The notes under the pieces: model-generated
What the model was told of the DNA's origin: nothing
Seen by the model: the letters and a program-made list of their open reading frames with translations, nothing else
Databases searched by the model: none
Assembly (NCBI GenBank): GCA_963556145.1
Contig: OY744462.1
Location: forward strand, 682,001-746,000
Direction: 5' to 3'
DNA: 64,000 nucleotides
From: Hygrocybe punicea
Taxonomy: Eukaryota; Basidiomycota; Agaricomycetes; Agaricales; Hygrophoraceae
In this document: in pieces, positions 22,883 to 34,330 of the stretch
Position numbering within the stretch: position 1 is the first letter of the stretch
Layout of the letters: every line of letters starts with the position of its first letter
Translations under genes and position numbers: made by a program

Positions 22883-23226
22883 AATGTACATAAGGATGAG
22901 TGAAGGGAATGTCTAGAATATTTTCACAGTGGTGTGAGTTGATGTGTACATGATAGTATGGACTAGTGTGCTGGAAGTTGTATAAGTATATATACACATG
23001 ATGATATAGAACAGTGCGCACAGAGGGAGGGAAATAATTATATACTCCAATTTGCATAAACGCAGACTAAAGATGAAGAATCATTTATTAAGTACTGCAT
23101 AGGGGACAGGATAGGAATAGAGGGTTAAACTTGGATGACATAAAAGAAATGAATAATAATAGTTGCTAATAACCATGATATCAAATTTGTTAAAATAACA
23201 AGGATTAATTTCAAGATATTTTCTCT
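22883..23226 (+). repeat. Direct repeat, ~345 bp, copy 2
   Basis: Second copy of the 21850-22197 unit. No TG..CA ends or target duplication could be assigned, so an LTR origin is unproven. Confidence 0.65.
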
Positions 23227-25064
23227 AGTGTTTTGAAGTCCGGTGAGGTCCAGTTTTTGACTTTTTTTGGACATTAACCGGGATTGGACCGGTGTCATGA
23301 TCCAAAAAGGATTTGGATCAAAACATAGTAATATGCTGTCACTAGTCACTATCCCTACAGCACACATCACATTACAAGGACCATTCATACTGGAATGCCC
23401 CCATCTGTATATGAAGTAGAAAGGAATACCCTTATTTGCATATAGGACACACAGGAAATCCTTATCTACACATAGGACATACATGAAACCCTTATCTAAA
23501 CAAGGGTCATATAAGGAAACCCTTATCTACAGAAGAGGAAATGAAGGAATACCCTTATCTATCTTACCTGATAAGGCCCCCAAAACATCTTATCAGAGGC
23601 CAAAGAAGCACAAGAAGCACAGCCACATCCTTATCTCCAATCATAGAGATAACACATGCCACCCATCATTCCCTGATCAAGAAGCACATCACATTTCATA
23701 TCAATTGATCAAATATAGCCCAGCCCTGATCTTATCTTTTTCTTAACTGATAAGGATACACACATGGCATGGCATCAATTGATCAAGAAGCACAGCCTCA
23801 GGAAGATGATTCTAGAAGCACACCCTGGCACAGCCCTTGCCTTTGATTCACACACCCAAGATTAGACCAGCAGCATGACTCACTCCATCAAATGTGACTC
23901 ATTGGTCTATCCAAGACAAATTATGACCCTTATGACATATTCATGACCCCCCATGATTCATTATGACCACCCATGACTAATTATGACTATTTCCGACTCA
24001 TTATGCCCTCTCCTTTGATTATAGTACCTATGTGACTCATTAATTAACTCTGTATGAGTCACAAACCCATGCCTTCCTTTCTTATGATTCCTTATGAGTC
24101 ATAACCCCCATGCCTTACATTATTATGACTCCTTATGAGTCATAAACCTATGCCTCTCCTCTATATGACTCCCTATGAGTCATATCCTATGCTCTCCATT
24201 TCATATACCATTCTATGACTCAGTATGACTCCTGCTGTAGAATAGGTATATATAGAGCCCAGTTTCTGCTGGAGATGGCCCAGTCACCTAATCTGACAGG
24301 CCCAGTCACAGGACAGTCCCTCTCCCAGATTCTGATTCACCCCATCTGTATTTGTTTGTATTACCTACTTTGGTAGTAGCTAGTACCCAAATACCAATTG
24401 TAGTTCAAGTCATCATTCATTTGTTTACGGATATCAATCTCAGATTTATTGATACTCCCTTATTACTTGTTTGATACATATTTCTTGTGTTCTGTCACAT
24501 AGTACAGTCACATTCATCTTCTTTCAAGTTCTATTGATCATCACCAAAGATATCCTAGTACTTTATTCTGCACTAGTAGCCAATGTGCATTTGAAGCTTC
24601 GGAATAAAGTCCAATATCTTGATCATCAATCCTACTTGCCTATTGTTCAGTTCATTCATTCTGTACATAGTATTTTGTCACACCTCCCTTTTGTTTGACA
24701 TCTACTGTTACACTCACCCATTGCTCATTGCCTATCACCCATCGTCCATCATCTATCGCTCATCTCTGTTGTACCTCTGCTCATTGTATACTTGCTACTT
24801 GTATACTTGACTGTTGTACACTTGTTCATCTTACACTGTTTATACTTCCTTGAGTTATTATTCACTTATACTCTTGCATACCTCTTGTCACTCAAAGTCT
24901 TTACCTTCAGTAGGGAAGACCTCACTGTTTACTCATCCTCTATAAGTCATACATCTGATTTATATTATTGTCAAGTATTTGTTGTATCCCTCAAAGCTGA
25001 CCTTTGATAGGATTCACACCACAACCCAACCACCCAACAGGCATAACCCAGAGTTATTAAAGAG
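23227..25064. other. LTR-like non-coding DNA with a TATGACTC-rich stretch
   Basis: No gene. From about 23930 to 24240 the words TATGACTC, TATGAGTC and CATGACT recur many times as a degenerate tandem array. A TATA-box-like GGTATATATAGAGCCC follows at about 24245, and several ACCCTTATCTA repeats lie at 23425-23570. A TGTCATGA start near 23287 and a TTCACA end near 25017 would suit an old LTR. No matching target duplication was found, so the boundaries are not claimed. Confidence 0.35.
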
Positions 25065-26790
25065 CTAAATCCTTGTTTCCAAAGGACAACAAGGTAATTT
25101 CCCGATCAATGACTCACTCCGGAGACTCTTGATGTGGATTTGTTCAAACACTTCCCACGCAAAACAACGGTACATCAATAGACCATTGGAATCATAAAGC
25201 ACAGGATACTTACTTTCTCTCCTCAAGTGATGGTGGGCATACCACTTTCTGAACATGTTGTATGGATTCCCCATATGAGCCGCACGTATACTCTACCCAG
25301 CCACCAGCACTACCTCACATCAGCTTTTCTTGTATTTTCGGGCAATCTTCTCGGCCCTTTCGGTGACGAGTGCTCCCAACTGCTGGGATGGCCTCCGCTG
25401 AGAGCTTGCAATCCAGCTGGACATCCTCAGATTCAGTATCACTGACAGCCTGGATATTTGCCACTTTCTTGCGCCTCTTTGCTAACTCTGCTTCACGTTG
25501 GTTTCCATAGTTACTAGCGGAACTGTCAGAGTTCTCCAAGGAAACCAAACAATCTAGTAAAAATCACCAAACGTTAGCATAATGGAGGTGACAAAAAAAA
25601 GGGTACATACCATTGTTGTCAGGTTTAGGAGGCCTATCTTCTGCCCAGAGATCCATGTTTTTAGTGGTAGGGGCATTCACAGACCAGGTAACACATTTAC
25701 AGGTGACAGGGTTAGCCGCTGTGTCGCTCGTGATGGCTGGGGGGTTGGTAACTGAGGGGACTGGCTCATCTGCTGCCAGCTTTGCAGCGTTGGTACCAGT
25801 ATCATCTTTGGTGTGCTGGTCTGCATCAGATCCGGCCTAAAACATTGTTACCACTGTGACAGAAGGAGGGGACCTCGCGACTCACTACAACTCCACCAGG
25901 ACCGTTGGAGGGGGCAGCCAGGGGTTCTTTGATGACGACGACATCTATCTCCTCATCTGAAACAGTCAAGCTATTGGGTGATATTGCCCTTGGCTTGGAC
26001 TTGGAGGATGGCTTGGACTTGGAGACCAGCTTGCCTCATCGTGTGGCGGGTTGAGTAGAGGGTTCAGCCATGGGACGTTGGGAAAGAGGTTGGAAACCAA
26101 TTTTTGTTAATGAACCTGTATTTAGGTGATAGGGAAATGGAAAAATAAAATAACCAAAAATGACGAATATACACAGCGAACACAAATGGACGATTGGGTC
26201 TTGCGCCACTGTATCTGTCATACTTCTGAAACAGTAGTAGTAATATAAAACCAATAAATCCATGCATGCGTAGCACAAATCCATGAGTCCATCAGGGCCG
26301 ACACCCTCCAAATTCTCCCAAACCATAGGAGGTCTCTTCAGTGCAAATGGAGACCCTGGTATGAAATACAATGCCTATGGGGGAGGCAAAAATTTGATCA
26401 AGGGTTCGCAGGTAGAGTGCCACTGACTCACCAGAAGATTTTCAGGCGCTGGTGGGGTGATGCGTCCGCTGCCTGGGTCAATCTTGGACTACAGGAGACG
26501 CCCATCAACAGCCCCATCATTGCATGAGACATGGAAACGAACCTTTTGAAGCCACATCGGGTAAGGAGACTTGAGATTTGAAATTTGAACCGTCAAGAGG
26601 ACTCCGAGTTTTTTAGCCACAATAGTGGTCTGTACATGCCAATCAGGTCATGTGGGAGTATCGTCAGATTGGGCCACTGCCAGATAGTGCAGGACACACC
26701 AGTAGATATGAACAATTCCGTAGTACAAAAGGATGGTGAAAAATAAAGGGCAGACAGAGTAACTAAGCTACGGGCTGGCAACCGGTTAAC
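25065..26790 (-). pseudogene. Unrecognised, probably spliced and decayed gene-like region
   Basis: Several minus-strand segments read like protein and are separated by intron-like GT..AG gaps or frameshifts. One is TTIVAKKLGVLLTVQISNLK with KSPYPMWLQKVRFHVS near 26540-26640. Others are KIDPGSGRITPPAPENLL near 26450, an acidic Ser-rich block (LTVSDEEIDVVVIKEPLA) near 25950, AGSDADQHTKDDTGTNAAKL near 25830, a Lys-rich block (REAELAKRRKKVANIQ) near 25490, and MGNPYNMFRKWYAHHHLRR near 25250. I do not recognise the family. It may be a host gene or an accessory gene of a nearby element. Exon limits are not certain. Confidence 0.35.
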
Positions 26791-27129
26791 CAATATATCA
26801 GGATCTCACTAGAGAGGATCGACAACCAATGACCTGACTGATAATTAGGAGCCTTAATTATATTACAATAGCTGTGAAGGAATACCATAGGATTAATGTA
26901 CAGTGGAGGCATTGGCCTCTTTCTGCAAAAAAAGCAATTTGGATGAAAGCATTGGAGGGGTGACAAGAATGTGGTGGGCAAACCATTGATAGAGTACATG
27001 TTGGTGAACTCTGTTGGTGGCAAGCCACCACAGACGGGGGAATGAGAGAGGGCCATAGAGTGCTAGGTGGCGGCAAGGTTAGACTGGAAACAATGGGGAG
27101 CAGATGGTGCATCCCATCGAAGATGAATG

Positions 27130-27500
27130 CTATGGGAAGAAGTGGGAATTGTGTCGGCCTTGGTGCGTCGAGGAACCTCTAGTCGATGTTGTAAGTGGTT
27201 GACATTTTCGGTGGTCAATCTGTTCTGGCCTGGGCACAAGATGTGTGTGCTCAAAGAGCCCACACCTGTTGTACGGCTGTGGGGACTGGTTACGGCTGTG
27301 AATGGGACCAGAAAAGAACAACTGACCACTTTCCTGAGATGAAGAACCAAGCAACACCAAGTGGTTCTGCTAGAGGCATAGCAATTGAAGCAGCATCTTT
27401 GGACTGTCTTAGTTTCCTTGACACCAGCATCCTCTGTGAATACGATCAACTGGGATGAGTTCAGGACATTGGGCCTGTTGGCAGGAAAGACGTGTTGCAT
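27130..27500 (-). pseudogene. GATA-type zinc-finger transcription factor fragment, decayed
   Basis: GATA factors bind WGATAR sites through one C-x2-C...C-x2-C finger. The first half reads CFNCYASSRTTW and the second, after a likely short intron (GT..CACAG, about 27258-27309), reads YNRCGLFEHTHLVPRPEQ. This matches the fungal finger except that the third Cys is Tyr and the usual Arg-Arg after Trp is Cys-Cys. Each of these differences can be explained by one C-to-T or G-to-A change. The rest of the protein shows no other domain. With a zinc ligand lost it cannot fold normally, so it is a relic of a host gene or of a captured one. Confidence 0.6.
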
Positions 27501-30500
27501 TGCATGAGGAAAAATAGGCAGAGCACAGTCCAGCTAGGCAGAGCGAGGTGAGGGAGGTGGTTGCAGGATGTGCCAGTGGCTTAAGTTATGAGATTATAAT
27601 AATGGTGATATATGGTGAGATTGACTTATTTAAGTAACTTGAAGTTGTATTATCATGTCCTTTCAACGTCCCAAGTTGTACTACAAGTGTCGTATCTGAC
27701 CCACACCAGCTGCACCACCAATGGAATCGGGATTAGCTTCAGAGGTTTCCACTCACCAGGTCAAACTCGAAGATGGTCGCTCCCTCATTTCCATCTCTGA
27801 CGTTCCTCAAACAAAGCACCCTCGCCATTCAAATGCACTCTTCCTACCTGGCCCCAAAGAACTTATCACCCTCCCAGGTCAAGTAGCTCTCACGCAGTTG
27901 ATCTTTTCTGATGTCCATGAAGTTGAAACGGGTGAGGCAAATTCTGAGCGTGGACATTCCAGCACTTCCACACAAAATGCTGCAACTGGATCAATTGACC
28001 CTCAAGTGATTGCCATTGAGCCACCAGATGACAACTGGAATCCTCAAGACGACTGGCACATGCCGTCAACTGACAGGGACGATGGGTCATCGAGGAGGTG
28101 AGCCGCACACCACAAACGAGCCAGGCAGCATTCAAATTGGCTTTCACATCTCCCATTGTTACTACCCCTTCATCTGCAACTTCTTCGTGAGACTCAATGT
28201 TTCTACACCTCTCCATTGCCTCCATCTTTCTCTTGTCCTTGTATGTCCAGATGGCTCACCGTCATCTGTCTATACTTTCAATGTGAGTGAATGGCAACTC
28301 GTGCTGTTTTCTCTGACCAATTTGTGGATGACAGGATTGGATTCTATAGTTATAAATGTCTGTACCTGTTATCCCACTGCAATCCAGCTTCTGTCCCAAG
28401 GACTATTCCCATGTGCTCCTTCCGCCCCCTCGCTCGCTGTCGATATCGCTCTTCTGAACTTTACCTGCGACCTCTTCATTCGGTTACCACCAAACATCAT
28501 GTCATTCACTTAGGCATTAGAGGCTTTCTTAAACACACAAGCATATCCTGTTGAGCTGGTACATCATCGTGTTTGTTAGTAGTCTCGTTTGGCTCACCGG
28601 TATTGCGGCAGGAAACTTTATGCTGACGCTTTTCAGCCACATTCAACTCGTATGCTATGCTGTGTGACACATCTCATGCTCACATCCAGAATTTGTTGGA
28701 ACAAGCACATCACATGGCTGTCATGTCTCAAGTCATGTTGCCACCATCACCACATGCCGAGTCTAGCATATCTGAACCTCAAGGTACATCCAAGCACTCT
28801 AGGCCAATGGAGTACCTCCGAGATTGTTGTCCACTGTGTTTTGGAGGGTTACCCTGGGCAAGCCCCAATAAGAAGTATGTTTTCAACCCTAACTGGCCAA
28901 GTCGTCTCTGATATTTTGCCCACCACCAGTCCCAATGTGATTCTTTTCCTGGACACTTGCTTCACTCAAAAGTGATGCAGGGGCTCAGGTGACCCTATTG
29001 GTCTTACTGATTCCACTGAATCAATTCCATATCCACCTATATTCCTATCAGAATCCGAAGTACACATAGCCGAGACGTATGTAAATTAATGTTGAGTGGC
29101 CACCGGAAACAGCGGGAGTCGCAATCTCAATCAGGACGATGAATTCAAAGGATCACTACGAGTGTCAGCTTCCATACTCGATGGATGCAATGAGTTGTTC
29201 AAAGCCGCTGATGAATGGCATCAGAAGGCAAGCACACAATTTTTCTCCGATACCGGCTTGATGGCGATGCTGTGCCATTATGATTGTGTCCTGTAGATGG
29301 CCAATATGATCTTGGCAGGCGAAAAACAACATTATGCCATCATCCTCATCAAGAAGCTCTTCGAGAACATTCCAGATGAGATAACCATCGGCCTCCTATA
29401 CAACATCACGTGTCAACTACACCACAGCTTCATCAAGAGAGACTTTCTCCCTGAATACACTGATCGCCTCTCCTTCACGCTGTCTATGTTTCACACTTAC
29501 GGGCACCAATAGCCATGTCAAGTGGTATACCACCCTTGTGAATGCGAAGGCTGTGGGTTATCGGACGGGGAGGGCTGCGAACGATTCTGGAATAAGATCA
29601 AGAAGCTCATCCCCATCCTTCGAGTATCAGGGGTATGATTATCATTTTTTTGATGTTGCCTGACTATATTTTTGATTGTGCCTTTTCCAGTTCCATCAAT
29701 GTTTGTCCGTTCTCGGCACTCAGGTCCACCATCTGAGCAAGACATCGCTTGTGAATCTGAGTGACTGGCTGTCATGGAAATGGTACCAATGTCAGGAACT
29801 TATGCAGCAAGCAGAGGCCGAATTGGAGAGGATTGGGATCCCCATTGAGATCTTGTGCCAACAATGGAATCAACAAGTCCAAGCCCAGACCAAACCAGCA
29901 CCACATGAGCATGTGTTGTGTCCAGTTCTCTCCCATGACAGGTGTTGATCAGCATTGTTAGGTCAATCCCAGACTGCTGGACAACAAGAAGTTGAGGCGA
30001 TCCTCATTTTGGAGGATACTCTCAAAGACTGGCAGTGATCTGGGCAGCAATTGAAAGATCTGCTTGGTGGTAGTTCTCAGGTCAATGTTGATGTCATTGA
30101 TTTGGGAATTCAGCTTCGTGAAGTTTGTGAAAACTGTTCTAGGCTGCAAGACTCAATCCGCTGCAAACGAGCTGCTCTTGGCATCAGTCAACATGCTGCG
30201 CTAGGGCGGATAAAGGACAACTTGTTCCTACAGATTTGGATGAACGCTCATGCTGTCAAGATTCGAATTCGTGATCACTTGCGACAGCACAAGTTTGAAC
30301 TCAAGCGCTTCGAGCATTCTTATCGGCAAGCTGTCAATGGTGAGTTTGATTCCACTGCAGCCTGGTATTGTTACCCACGACGTGGAACAGAATATAATCT
30401 CACAAGTCACATGGAGTCATCAGTTAAGCGGCATGAACCCGGTATCCTGAAACTAGCCAAAACCTACAATGATCACTGCAAGCATTTACAAAACCTTGTG

Positions 30501-31347
30501 CACCCAAAGTAATTCTCCCGCAACCCATTGACACATACAGGCTGTTTGGATTAGATGTGGACAACAATATTTGGTAGGATGCTGGTCTCAATGACAACCC
30601 CCTCGATGGACCGCCACTATGGCTAAGTGATGAGGATACCCATGAGGGCATCAAAAATGTTCTCCTCTTAGATTGTTGCAAGGAGGAGGAGAAATGGCTG
30701 ATGAAAGAATGCAATACAATGCAGGAGTGGATGTGTGAGGAGTGGTCAACTTTGGAGAGGGCATGCCTGAAACAGGGTATGGCCATCTTTTTCTCTGACA
30801 AATATTACTGACTATGGTGTAGTGGGGGACATTGATGTGATGTACCAGCTGCAGTTGCAGAGAAAGTAGCTTGTACAGCTTTGTGTGCAGTGGCAAACTA
30901 TAGTCCGGGACATTCCTTGTCAAAGGCCTGATATGCCAGCATGGGGCCCAACGCATGAAGATCTGCAAGACAATGATGCATCAGTGGCAATGACTGCTGC
31001 CAAAGATGCTGTTCCACCTATAAATGAAGATCAGGAGTGCCTTGATGAGAGTGACACAGATGAGGATGTCATATCCAGATGTAGTGATAGAAAAGACAAT
31101 GAGCTGATTGAGGAGGCTGAGACTGTGGCACTTGTGGACATGTATAGGAGGTAGTTAATGGCATGGGTAACCCCCGGGTACAACTGGGTGTACCCGTACC
31201 CATACCTGGCTTTACCCGTACCCGTGGCGACGGGTATGGGTTCTGGTGGGTATGGGTCCGGGTACGCCTAGTTACCCAAGGGTATCCCACCACAATGTGG
31301 TGGGGTGCTGGTGAGGTGTCAGCGGTGAGGTCTCGAACCCCCTGCAA

Positions 31348-31400
31348 CCTCGCGAATGCAGCCCAACGTCAATTGATGTTGGGGTTGCGTACTCGCGAGG
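31348..31400. repeat. 53-bp palindromic motif, copy 3
   Basis: Arms CCTCGCGA and TCGCGAGG flank an inner CAACGTCAATTGATGTTG. The copy lies inside hAT-2, about 100 bp upstream of copy 4. Confidence 0.8.
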
Positions 31401-31496
31401 TGTTGGCCAGGGGGGCGGGGACCTGGGCACTGGTGCCAGGAACCTCGCACACCGTACCTGTTATCGGCGGGTACCCACCACATTCCATCCTAAGTA

Positions 31497-31548
31497 CCTC
31501 GCGAACAACGGGGGCACGTCAATTGATGCGCTCCGTGTTTTCGCGAGG
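31497..31548. repeat. 52-bp palindromic motif, copy 4
   Basis: Arms CCTCGCGAA and TTCGCGAGG flank GCACGTCAATTGATGCGC. Same total length and layout as copy 1, although that copy lies in a different element. Confidence 0.8.
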
Positions 31549-32295
31549 TTGGATGGGGCTGGGGACGTCCCATGGGCGTCCGCCTCATTTCCGTCATCCG
31601 TTGCCCCCGTCCCCATTCCCATGCTCGCTGTCCTCGTCGTCGCCATTGTCGTCATCCCCGTTGCCATCGTCGTCCCCATTGCCATCATCCTTCTTGTCCC
31701 GGTCTCCGTTGTCCTCGTTGTCCCGTTCCCCCATTGTCGTCTTCCCATTGTCGTAGTTGCCGTTCCCGCTTTGTCGTCGTCTTCCCATTCTCGCTGTCGT
31801 TGCGTTCGTCGTCATTCTTGTCTTCGTTTACCCCGTCGTCCTCATTCCCATCGTCCTCGTTCTTGCTGTCATGGTCGGCCTGGGTTGTCCCCGTTCTCGG
31901 CTGCGTCCCATCTGCTTGTTGCTGTTGCCGTGTTCGCGTTCATTTGGCGCGAGGGTGCGGGAAAAAAACCTAAAAGTATTTAAGTAGTTAGTAGAATAAA
32001 TGAATAAATGAATAGAATGCTTACCTGGGGTGCCCTGGCACCCGCACCCGTTGCTGTGTCATTGTTGTTGAAGGAAATCATATGTCACGGGACCGTGACA
32101 GTACCCGTGAGCTAACCCGTGAAAACCCGTACCCGGCGGCACGGGTACAGGTTTGTCACGGGTCCCGATGTGGCTACCCGTACCCGTACCCGGGCCTACC
32201 CATAGGAAAAACCCGCACAGGTTCATGTACCCATGCAATACACTAATAGGAGGTGCAACGACAGGGATTGGGATGGGCATGATGGGGATTGGTAG

Positions 32296-32699
32296 GGATG
32301 TATGAGATGTGTGGATAGTAGGTTTGAAGATTCATGAGGCAGAGAGTGGTGACCTGAGGATAGGTTACAATATTATGCTGATTGTGTGTGTGTGCAACCA
32401 GGAGCTCTGAGAAATGCCTGAGAAATAAAGAAGGTATGCTGTACCATGCACGGAGTAGAGAAAGATGAGACAGACAGATTGTTTGAAGTGTGGAACTAAC
32501 TTGCTAGACCATGAGTGTCTGTGAGACCATGGGAGTGAATACTGCACCCATGGTCCTGGGCCCATAATAGACTAACTGACCTGAAAATTGTCATTGCATT
32601 GTACATGGACAGCAAGAACAGCTTATGGAGATTGTTTTTGCCATGGCATCAAATGCAAACAAATCAGCTAGTCTTTTAACAGGTCATTGATCAGTGAGA
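32296..32699. other. No gene recognised
   Basis: Spacer between the KDZ pseudogene and the SAM-like gene fragment. No open frame with a recognisable domain and no repeat was found. Confidence 0.4.
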
Positions 32700-32838
32700 C
32701 ACTGCTATCCCATCGTCCCTTCTTCCACCAACTCAAGTTCCTGGACCAGACCTTCCTATTGAAGATTTCTGTTAGCAGCACCAGCTTGACAACAACATTT
32801 TACAGAAGCTCAGGGACAATCGCTACAAGAATGTGCGG
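32700..32838 (+). pseudogene. SAM-like domain gene, upstream part (split by the gypsy element)
   Basis: The plus-strand frame reads LLPPTQVPGPDLPIEDF, then a stop or a short intron, then LDNNILQKLRDNRYKNVR up to the insertion point. It resumes in frame after the retrotransposon. The pattern of a short helix, an LK/R..Y..VR strand and a later DLKEMGF..GEI..L motif resembles the small SAM-like helical domain (protein-protein interaction) seen in fungal proteins. The 5' part of the gene was not identified. Confidence 0.45.
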
Positions 32839-34243
32839 TGTTATGTGAATGTTTGTTTCACCAAGAATTACCGGAGTTGACTTTGTTCAGGTACCTTCTT
32901 GTTGTTCGTGGGTTTTTAATATTTAAATAACCTATCAGGAAGGGGTTTGTGGGTATATGTACTATATGAATCAATAGAATGTAATAGTGAGGTCTCTTCA
33001 ATTAAGAATTGAGACTTTGAGTAGGTATGAATAGCAATTGAGTGTGTGATGTACTGAAAATACTAATATTCACTACTGGAATATAAAATATGAACTAATG
33101 AATACTGATAACAATATTCACCAGTTGAATATGGATGGTTTTAGCTACAGGGCCTATTCAATCAAGAGTATCTCTGGGTATTATAATATCTGACTTAAAT
33201 CCGAAGCTTCAAACGCACATTGGCTACTAGTTCAGGGATATCTTTAATACCTTTTGAATACTCTGTTTTGTTTAGGATGAAACTTTAACCTTAGAAGTGT
33301 ATCTATTTAGGATGAAACCTTAACCTTAGAAATGTATCTAGCTGACTAATGCTGACTAATGAATTGATTGAACTGAGTGAACTGGGTGAATTCTCCTTGA
33401 TGACAAGGGGAACTCAGAGAATGATAGAATAAGAGTGAACTAGACTGGATTGCAAGCACTAGCTACTACAATGAGTAACTACTAGTACTAAGAGAATGGG
33501 GGATCACACTGTGTGAACCCAACTGAGAGTGACTACTGAGTGGTGAGGGGGGAAATCCTACTGACTACTGGAATTTGGGGGCCCTATTTATACTGTTGGA
33601 GAACAATGAGGGACTGAGAACAATGGGAAAGTGAGAACAATAGGACTGAGTCATGAGAACAATGGATGGCATCAAAGAGGCTGTGAACAATGGGCTCTAT
33701 CTCCATTTGGACTGTTTAGAACAATAGACTGCTCAGAACAATAGACCATTGTCTTTATGTAAGCAGAATATCACAATCACTCTCTGATGCATCCTATCTT
33801 ATCATTATCTTATCATCCTCTTGTTCACATCTTATCTAATCATTTCCCATTATCTAGCTGAGCCGCTTTTGATCAATACAAGTAAACAAGATTTGTAATC
33901 AATCCATTACTGCTAATATAGGTAACAATGCTAGTTGGGCTTGTCTCCTTGCACGCGCAATACAGAGAAATATATAATAAATACTAATGAGTGGGGGATG
34001 TGCCTCTGTGCACCATACATAAATGGCTAGGTCTGGGCATTACTAGTGAAGCCATAATAAATGATATAAAGGTAAGCATATATGCTATTTGTGTCTGTTC
34101 ACTAGCATGCGTAATGTGGAAAGGCATAGAATGGGTACTAATGAGTGTAGGTGTGCATCCATAGTGTTGCACTTAAATATCTAAGTCCGTGGTCCGATGG
34201 TAAACCCATGACATTACACCCAAAAACACTTGGGGTCATGACA
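32839..34243 (-). repeat. 3' LTR of the gypsy element (1405 bp)
   Basis: Same sequence as the other LTR as far as can be judged by eye. It contains a 34-bp tandem duplication (TTTAGGATGAAACTTTAACC-type) near 33273-33342. The many short ORFs are non-coding. Confidence 0.93.
33581..33593 (-). promoter_or_regulatory. TATA-box candidate in the 3' LTR
   Basis: The minus strand reads GTATAAATAGGGC, a good TATA box. The identical site in the 5' LTR would drive the genomic RNA. Confidence 0.55.
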
Positions 34244-34330
34244 TCCGCACAACACAATTAAATCAACTGTCCCCAGTTGAAACCAAAAGAAAACAACTTT
34301 TTAATCTGAGAAGAAGCTTTTACATTATTA

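Larger units (their letters stand above)
31152..32245. mobile_element. Non-autonomous hAT element (hAT-2), 1094 bp
   Basis: Its ends TAGTTAATGGCATGGGTA and (reverse strand) TAGTGTATTGCATGGGTA match at 15 of 18 positions. ATAGGAGG flanks both sides (31144-31151 and 32246-32253), the 8-bp duplication of hAT elements. Subterminal regions are dense in GGGTAC/GTACCC words. The core is a CGT/GTC-type triplet-rich tract, and two copies of the 52-53-bp palindrome lie in its left third. On the minus strand a splice-donor consensus (CCAGGTAAGC) occurs near 32020. The overall plan mirrors hAT-1 although the end sequences differ. No transposase is encoded. Confidence 0.88.
27721..32295 (+). pseudogene. 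KDZ-type (Kyakuja-Dileera-Zisupton) transposase, decayed and interrupted
   Basis: A large DDE-like transposase characteristic of agaricomycetes. In order, across frameshifts, it shows a Ser/Asp-rich N terminus, SLAVDIALLNF..LFIRLPPN near 28430-28490, CPLCFGGLPWA near 28830, VILFLDTCFTQK near 28940 (first catalytic Asp), FFSDTGLMAMLCHYD, AGEKQHYAI, LLYNITCQLHHS near 29400, and GCGLSDGEGCERFW near 29545. The C-terminal helices contain ECNTMQEWMCEEW near 30705-30740. Stops at 29294, 29510 and about 30036 sit where Trp is usual. The final frame (from 30885) is ended by the TAG of the inserted hAT-2. Past the insert the frame runs on to CNDRDWDGHDGDW and a TAG at 32293-32295, probably the original stop. 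Confidence 0.85.

Noticed and set aside
23287..25018. A complete solo LTR from TGTCATGA to TTCACA
   Set aside because: No matching target duplication at the proposed borders, so limits cannot be defended.
31461..31987. Overlapping frames of 70-144 codons on both strands
   Set aside because: Low-complexity triplet-rich core of hAT-2; no domain, and frames overlap each other.
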